Positions 59,163 to 64,000 of a stretch of DNA of 64,000 nucleotides are shown piece by piece (position 1 is the first letter of the stretch; every line of letters starts with the position of its first letter). This DNA is from Pedobacter psychrophilus. GTDB lineage: Bacteria; Bacteroidota; Bacteroidia; Sphingobacteriales; Sphingobacteriaceae. The stretch covers positions 1 to 64,000 of the forward strand of contig NZ_LWHJ01000031.1 of assembly GCF_001652725.1 (NCBI RefSeq), given 5' to 3'. Below the pieces are notes generated by a model. It made no database searches. It had not been told where the DNA came from and worked only from the letters and a program-made list of their open reading frames with translations. Made by a program: the position numbers and the translations under genes.

Positions 59163-60137
59163 TTACTCAAAATGTTTATTGTTTTTGGTTACATTTTCTA
59201 AAGTCCATTCGATTTCTTTACGCTTGGGTTCTTGTCTCACGGGGCAGTCTGGTTTATTACAATAATGGCAGCATTGAGGTATACACGGATCGGCATGGAT
59301 AAAAAACTCAGTTTCTGAATTTACGTTTTCATTTATAATTCTATCTATCTCTGAAATTTCTTGATGTACTTTATTTAAATCATAATAACAAGGCAAGGTA
59401 ACATGGCAATCGATATGTAATTGAGAACCATATCTTTGAGTACGTAAATTATGAATGTCAATCCAATCGTTTTTTCTATTAATGTTTAGATAAGAGATAA
59501 TTTTTTGGATTATTTTCACATCAGATTCATCCATTAAGCCACCAATAGATTTTCTGGTTAAACGATAGCCATTGTAAATAATAAAAAAAGCGATTGCAAT
59601 AGATAATGCGCTATCCAACCAGCCAATTTTAGTAAAATAAATTAAAACCAATCCTACAACTAAACCAAAACTGCTGAAAGCATCAGTTATTAAATGATGA
59701 CCATCTGCCTGCAAAGTAATTGAATTTAATTTCTCGCTTTTTTTGACCATGTACCATCCATAAGCTCCATTAATAACTCCTGTAAATGCTATAAGATAAG
59801 AACCTTGCAAAATATCCTTAACAGCTTGAGGATAAAATAAATTATAACAGGATTTAAAAATAATGATAATACCTGCTAAGATGATCAAACTACCTTCAAC
59901 AAAGGCAGAAAAGAACTCTATTTTACCATGACCATAAGGATGGTTTTGGTCTTTGGGTAGTGCTGCTAAATAAATACTATAAAAAGCGAAAGCGCTTGCA
60001 ATTACATTCACTATACTCTCTGCTGCATCTGTTAAAATAGCATTGGATTGAGTTATGAAATAGGCGCCAAATTTTATCAACATCAATAATATGCTGATAA
60101 TTAGCGAAGTAAGTATGATCTTGATTTTTGGTTGCAA
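59163..60137 (-). CDS. Cation diffusion facilitator with Cys-rich C-terminal tail, TTG start
   Basis: A 324-residue divalent-metal antiporter with about six helices. Transport-site motifs are LTDAAESI in helix 2 and ADGHHLITDAFSS in helix 5, and the loop HPYGHGKIE matches the family. A cytosolic metal-binding domain (about 210-285) follows. The C-terminal extension carries a cluster of Cys and His residues (PQCCHYCNKPDCPVR), probably a metal sensor or extra site. The start is TTG at 60137, since a stop lies three codons upstream and the next ATG is well inside the first helix. Zn2+ or Fe2+/Mn2+ export is likely. Confidence 0.88.
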   Translation of the reverse strand: MQPKIKIILTSLIISILLMLIKFGAYFITQSNAILTDAAESIVNVIASAFAFYSIYLAALPKDQNHPYGHGKIEFFSAFVEGSLIILAGIIIIFKSCYNLFYPQAVKDILQGSYLIAFTGVINGAYGWYMVKKSEKLNSITLQADGHHLITDAFSSFGLVVGLVLIYFTKIGWLDSALSIAIAFFIIYNGYRLTRKSIGGLMDESDVKIIQKIISYLNINRKNDWIDIHNLRTQRYGSQLHIDCHVTLPCYYDLNKVHQEISEIDRIINENVNSETEFFIHADPCIPQCCHYCNKPDCPVRQEPKRKEIEWTLENVTKNNKHFE

Positions 60138-60284
60138 AAGAGTTTATTTTTAACAAACTTATAGAAATTAATGCAATGGCTTAAGAAAATATAGATAAAT
60201 AAAATCCAGGTTTTAGTTCTTATTTAACAGTTGGTATAAAATTTATAAGCAATAAGAAGAAAATTATAGGGTTTATAAGAGTTG

Positions 60285-62756
60285 ATGTTCAAGAATAACC
60301 AACAAGTTTTTTTCAGGATTATTAAAGGCAAAATTATTATTGCTTTTACTTTGGCATTTCTATCGTTAGCAGCCGCATGGGGAGTTAGTAAATTCGTTTT
60401 TGAAAAAATGCTTAATAAGGTAGAACAAATTTCTTTACCTAACGATAAGCTAAGGATTGTAAATGATCTATTTAATAAAATATCTCGTTTAGACCAACAA
60501 CAAAGGGAATTAGCCATTAATGATACCGGGAATTATAGAGATTTCTTTAAAACTACCAGAAAGTTAAAATCAGGCCTAGATACACTCGGAGCATTATACC
60601 AATTAGATTCCATACAATTAATCAGAATTAAATCAATAAAAAAATTATTATCAGAAAGAGACCAGCAGTTTTTAAAATACTTAAAGGTGAGGGAATCTTT
60701 AGTAAATACAAAATCCTTTTCTGATGAAGTAAATAAACTCAACAATTTGGTTAATACCAAAGCCTGGAAAGCGGATAGCACCATTTATACTACTGAAACT
60801 AAAACTTCTACCACCACTCTTTCTCCTAATGATAATAAAAAAGGGTTTTTAAATAGACTTTTCTCAAAAAAGAAAGATGAAGGCTTTAAAGTAGTTAGTG
60901 AAGAACTTAAAATTAAAAAAGATACTTTAAACACTTTTATAGAGGATAATATATTATCTGATATGGAAAGTTCACTCAAATCTATTGAGATTGGGCAGCG
61001 GGTAAAAAGTAAAAAATTTATACAACAAGAATCGTCTTTATCAGATGCAACCAATAAACTGACATCTAAAATGTTGATTATTTTAGAAGAGGTTAAAAAT
61101 GAGGTTTTAGTTCAAATGAACTATAATGGTTTGGAAGCTAAAAAGGTTGTTAATGATGGCATTATACAAATTACAGCAATTTTAATAGCTTTTTTAATTA
61201 TCACAATTCTACTATTATATTTCATTTTATCTGATATCACTAAGAGCAATAAATACAGAAAAGCCCTTGAGGTGGCGAAAGAAGAAGCGGAATATTATGG
61301 CAAGGAAAAGCAGAGATTTCTTGCTAACATGAGCCATGAAATAAGGACACCTTTGCAATCTATAATTGGTTATACTGAACAAATTGCTTTACAAAAAATT
61401 CCAAACAAAAATAATATCAATGCCATACAATCTTCCTCAAATCATTTATTACATATTGTTAATGAAATTTTAGATTATAGCAGAATTATTTCTGCTGAAT
61501 TTAATATAAGAAATGAAGTTTTTAATATAGATGCCTATATCAAAGAAGTGATTGAAGTTCTAAAACCACTTGCGGAAAGTAAATCAATAATTATAAATTC
61601 TGAAATCAATTGTCCAGCTAATTATCAAGTTATTGGTGATGGTTTCAGATTAAAACAAATTCTATTTAATCTAATTGGAAACGCTATAAAATTCAGTGAG
61701 CATAGTAATATTGAATTATTAGTAAATTTTAAAGAAGATAAAAAAAATATTCATTTTAATTTTATTATAAAAGATTATGGTATAGGTATTTCAGAAGATA
61801 ACCTAAATAAAATATTTAATGAATTTGAACAAATTGAAAATCATAATCAAACCAATTTAAATCATAATGGAACTGGTTTAGGATTATCCATTGTAAAAAA
61901 ATTGGTAGAGATTCAAAATGGAAGGATTAATGTGAAAAGTAAAATAAATGAAGGCAGCACCTTTTATGTTTATCTTCAATATCAACAGACGTCACAACAA
62001 ATTATAAATAAGAAAATTAATAATTCCCCAAATTTTAATAAAAAATTTACTGTTTGGATTGTTGATGATGATCAATTGATTCTAGATTTAATTGGACTGA
62101 TTTTTACTGACCATAACCTCAATTATAAATGTTTTAATAGGCCAGAAGATATTCTAAATCAAGATATTGATGATGGTCTTAAATATATATTAATTGATAT
62201 GCGTATGCCTAAGTATTCTGGAATAGAAATTTGTCAGATGCTTAAAAACAAGTTACCTCATCATATAAAATACTATGCTATTACCGCACAAGTTTTACCT
62301 AACGAACGTGATTCAATTTTAAATAGTGGTTTTGATGGAATTATAATGAAGCCATTTAAAAGTGCCGATTTATTACAGATTTTTCAAAATCATCAAGCTA
62401 AAGAAAATATCGAAATCAATTTAGATCAGCTTAAAAAAATGACTTTTGGTGATCAAAACCAATTAGAGAAAATATTGAAAAGCTTTATTTCTAATTGTAA
62501 AGAGGATATAACTCTATTAAAAAATGCTGTAATTAATTCTGATAAAGACGAGGTAAGATTAATTGTTCATCGTTTAGCCGGCCGTATCTCACAAATGGGA
62601 GCAAAAAAAGTTGCTGTAGAATTTAGAAAAATGGAGATAGAAATTGAGGGCTCAGATGGTATTTCAAAGCAAATTAAATCAAAAATCAATGAATTATTAA
62701 CCCAATTAGAAACATTGATTACTGTTTTAGAAGCTAACAATTATTCAATACCGTAA
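60285..62756 (+). CDS. Hybrid sensor histidine kinase with receiver and Hpt domains
   Basis: An 823-residue membrane kinase. Helices at about 17-37 and 296-316 enclose a helical, Lys-rich periplasmic sensor region. HisKA has the autophosphorylation site His351 (ANMSHEIRTPLQS). The ATPase domain (about 445-565) has N, G1 and G2 boxes (NLIGNAIKFS, DYGIGI, GTGLGLSI). A receiver domain (about 590-705) has the acceptor Asp in LIDMRMPKYSG, and the Hpt domain (about 725-815) has His near 761 (VHRLAGRISQMGA). The internal relay ends at Hpt, so the external target is likely the sigma-54 response regulator that converges on it. I use the ATG at 60285, not the TTG one codon before. Confidence 0.92.
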   Translation: MFKNNQQVFFRIIKGKIIIAFTLAFLSLAAAWGVSKFVFEKMLNKVEQISLPNDKLRIVNDLFNKISRLDQQQRELAINDTGNYRDFFKTTRKLKSGLDTLGALYQLDSIQLIRIKSIKKLLSERDQQFLKYLKVRESLVNTKSFSDEVNKLNNLVNTKAWKADSTIYTTETKTSTTTLSPNDNKKGFLNRLFSKKKDEGFKVVSEELKIKKDTLNTFIEDNILSDMESSLKSIEIGQRVKSKKFIQQESSLSDATNKLTSKMLIILEEVKNEVLVQMNYNGLEAKKVVNDGIIQITAILIAFLIITILLLYFILSDITKSNKYRKALEVAKEEAEYYGKEKQRFLANMSHEIRTPLQSIIGYTEQIALQKIPNKNNINAIQSSSNHLLHIVNEILDYSRIISAEFNIRNEVFNIDAYIKEVIEVLKPLAESKSIIINSEINCPANYQVIGDGFRLKQILFNLIGNAIKFSEHSNIELLVNFKEDKKNIHFNFIIKDYGIGISEDNLNKIFNEFEQIENHNQTNLNHNGTGLGLSIVKKLVEIQNGRINVKSKINEGSTFYVYLQYQQTSQQIINKKINNSPNFNKKFTVWIVDDDQLILDLIGLIFTDHNLNYKCFNRPEDILNQDIDDGLKYILIDMRMPKYSGIEICQMLKNKLPHHIKYYAITAQVLPNERDSILNSGFDGIIMKPFKSADLLQIFQNHQAKENIEINLDQLKKMTFGDQNQLEKILKSFISNCKEDITLLKNAVINSDKDEVRLIVHRLAGRISQMGAKKVAVEFRKMEIEIEGSDGISKQIKSKINELLTQLETLITVLEANNYSIP

Positions 62757-64000
62757 CGCTCCAACTTAGCATAAAGCGTCTTTCTATCAATATTTAACAT
62801 TTTAGCAGTCTTTGATTTATTAAATTTAGTTTTGGATAAAGCCTCAATTATTAAATTTTTCTCATTTATTTCATTGTTTGCCTTTAAATCAGACCCGAAA
62901 TTTTTAGCTGGTTCGTTTACGGCTAATATCATTTCTTCTGGCAATGCATCAATATTTGCAACCTCTCCTTCCGTTAATAAAACCATTCTTTTAATTACAT
63001 TGTTTAGCTCACGTAAATTTCCGGGCCAGTCATAATTTAATAAAAGTTTCTTTGCGTATTTATCTACTTCTTTTACATTTCTATCCAATTCTTTATTGGC
63101 CAAATTAATAAAATGCTCGATAAATAATTTAAGGTCGTCGCCCCTATCTCGTAATGCTGGTAATTGTATTTTAAATTGATTTAAACGATGATATAAATCT
63201 TCTCTGAATTCTCCTTGTTTTATAATTTGAACTAAATCATCATTTGTGGCAGTGATAATTCTTACGTCAACGGCTATTTGTTTTGTACTTCCTATAGGCT
63301 GAACCACTCTTTCCTGTAAAGCCCTTAACAACTTAACCTGAACTTCATAACTTAAATTGCCAACCTCGTCTAAAAATAATGTTCCTCCATGTGCTGTCTC
63401 AAACTGACCTTTTTTATCATTCAAAGCTCCTGTAAAAGATCCTTTAACATGTCCAAAAAGTTCGCTAGCTGCTAAATCTTTAGATAATGCGCCACAATCA
63501 ATAGAAATAAAAGGTTTTTCGCTCCTTTTGCTTTCGTTATGCAAAGTTCTTGCTACATATTCTTTTCCAGTTCCACTTTCTCCTTGTATTATTACAGACA
63601 TATCTGTTGGTGCAACCAAAGAAATGTGTTGGTATAATTTATTTGCAACTATGCTATTTCCTTTGATGAAATCGCTTTCATTAATTTTATTGCCATCAAT
63701 TTTACCTTCTTCTTTAGATAATGCTTTTTTTATAGTAAGAAGTAGCTCATCTGGATTTACTGGTTTAATAATATAATCAAAAGCTCCTAACTGAATAGAT
63801 TTTACAGCGGTACGTACATCATTAAAACTTGTCATCATAATGATGGGAATTATTATACTTTGCTCCCTAACTGCTTTTAGAATCTCTAAGCCAGTACCAT
63901 CTGGTAACCGATAATCCACTAAAATTAAATCAAACTTTTTTTCTGCTAGGATCTTCAAAGCAGGTTTTATTTTAGCACAAGAAATAACATCATGGTCATA
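62741..64000 (-). CDS. Sigma-54-dependent response regulator (NtrC family), N-terminus beyond the window
   Basis: The last 420 residues of an NtrC-type regulator; the frame is open to the window edge (it begins YDHDVISCAKIKPALK), and about 25-30 receiver residues are missing. Visible parts are the receiver with phospho-acceptor Asp in LILVDYRLPDG and the switch and Lys in MMTSFNDV and IIKPVNP. The AAA+ domain follows, with Walker A GESGTGKE, the sigma-54 contact loop GSFTGA (variant of GAFTGA) and Walker B GGTLFLDEVG. A C-terminal Fis-type helix-turn-helix (NKSKTAKMLNIDRKTLYAKL) completes it. Its 3' end overlaps the hybrid kinase gene by 16 bp in convergent orientation. Confidence 0.93.
   Translation of the reverse strand, partial: YDHDVISCAKIKPALKILAEKKFDLILVDYRLPDGTGLEILKAVREQSIIIPIIMMTSFNDVRTAVKSIQLGAFDYIIKPVNPDELLLTIKKALSKEEGKIDGNKINESDFIKGNSIVANKLYQHISLVAPTDMSVIIQGESGTGKEYVARTLHNESKRSEKPFISIDCGALSKDLAASELFGHVKGSFTGALNDKKGQFETAHGGTLFLDEVGNLSYEVQVKLLRALQERVVQPIGSTKQIAVDVRIITATNDDLVQIIKQGEFREDLYHRLNQFKIQLPALRDRGDDLKLFIEHFINLANKELDRNVKEVDKYAKKLLLNYDWPGNLRELNNVIKRMVLLTEGEVANIDALPEEMILAVNEPAKNFGSDLKANNEINEKNLIIEALSKTKFNKSKTAKMLNIDRKTLYAKLERYGIE

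Noticed and set aside
62741-63958. TTG at 63958 as the start of the sigma-54 regulator
   Set aside because: The frame stays open to the window edge and the receiver domain would lack its first strands, so the gene continues beyond 64000.

Overview
The window looks like chromosomal DNA from a Sphingobacteriaceae-type Bacteroidota, most likely Pedobacter or a close relative. The evidence is the low GC content, AT-rich gene starts without Shine-Dalgarno sequences, TAnnTTTG promoter boxes, a TonB-dependent receptor with a carboxypeptidase-like N-terminal domain, a type IX secretion C-terminal domain with a PorP/SprF partner, TlpA/DUF4369 and GIN-domain lipoproteins, and a compact SSB. I found no rRNA, tRNA, CRISPR array, prophage or recognisable transposase. 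The first and last genes are cut by the window edges.

Layout. 0-7.3 kb: end of a Gfo/Idh/MocA oxidoreductase, a small membrane protein, a GIN lipoprotein, rpe, a TonB receptor, and serC-serA ending in a strong terminator. 7.3-8.7 kb: a repeat-rich stretch with a REP-like element, a possible attC-like folded site, two small secreted or lipoprotein genes, and a second REP-like element. 8.7-16.2 kb: an SDR plus aromatic amino acid hydroxylase pair, an ABC permease, a MATE exporter, and an AlbA_2/GNAT/DUF4442 operon. 16.4-24.8 kb: gatB-tlpA, an orphan PhoB-like regulator behind a ladder of 11-bp TTAA repeats, valS with a heptanucleotide-repeat insert, and two tandem periplasmic ferritin-like proteins. 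24.9-28.4 kb: YoaK, a broken AHSA1 remnant, a tandem SRPBCC protein, DinB and a GlxA/AraC regulator. 28.4-30.0 kb: two lipoprotein genes in one orientation separated by a 134-bp attC-like site, which look like integron cassettes without a visible integrase. 30.0-31.5 kb: ssb and small genes.

31.5-42.0 kb is a nine-gene minus-strand exopolysaccharide operon, transcribed from 42 kb down: half-length TolC-like protein, Wzc-like co-polymerase, processive-type GT2, a 43-residue membrane protein missed by length filters, an O-antigen-ligase/Wzy-like protein, two GT4-type glycosyltransferases, an MBOAT acyltransferase and an SGNH protein. Its products could build, decorate and export an acylated polysaccharide, but no Wza, Wzx or priming transferase is present. 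Divergent from it (42.4-48 kb) is a type IX adhesin, PorP/SprF and OmpA module, so two cell-surface systems share one 400-bp control region.

48-64 kb holds a CDGSH protein, a FUSC membrane protein, a DEAD-box helicase, a PAP2 phosphatase, a cold-shock protein, a Ku-LigD end-joining operon, bioA coupled to an unassigned diiron ferritin-like protein, a CDF-NUDIX pair, and a hybrid histidine kinase converging on a sigma-54-dependent response regulator. The most unusual items are the attC-like cassettes, the exopolysaccharide operon with its half-size TolC protein, the covarying REP-like hairpins, heptanucleotide repeats inside valS and bioA, the Pho-box-like ladder, and the diiron protein joined to bioA.
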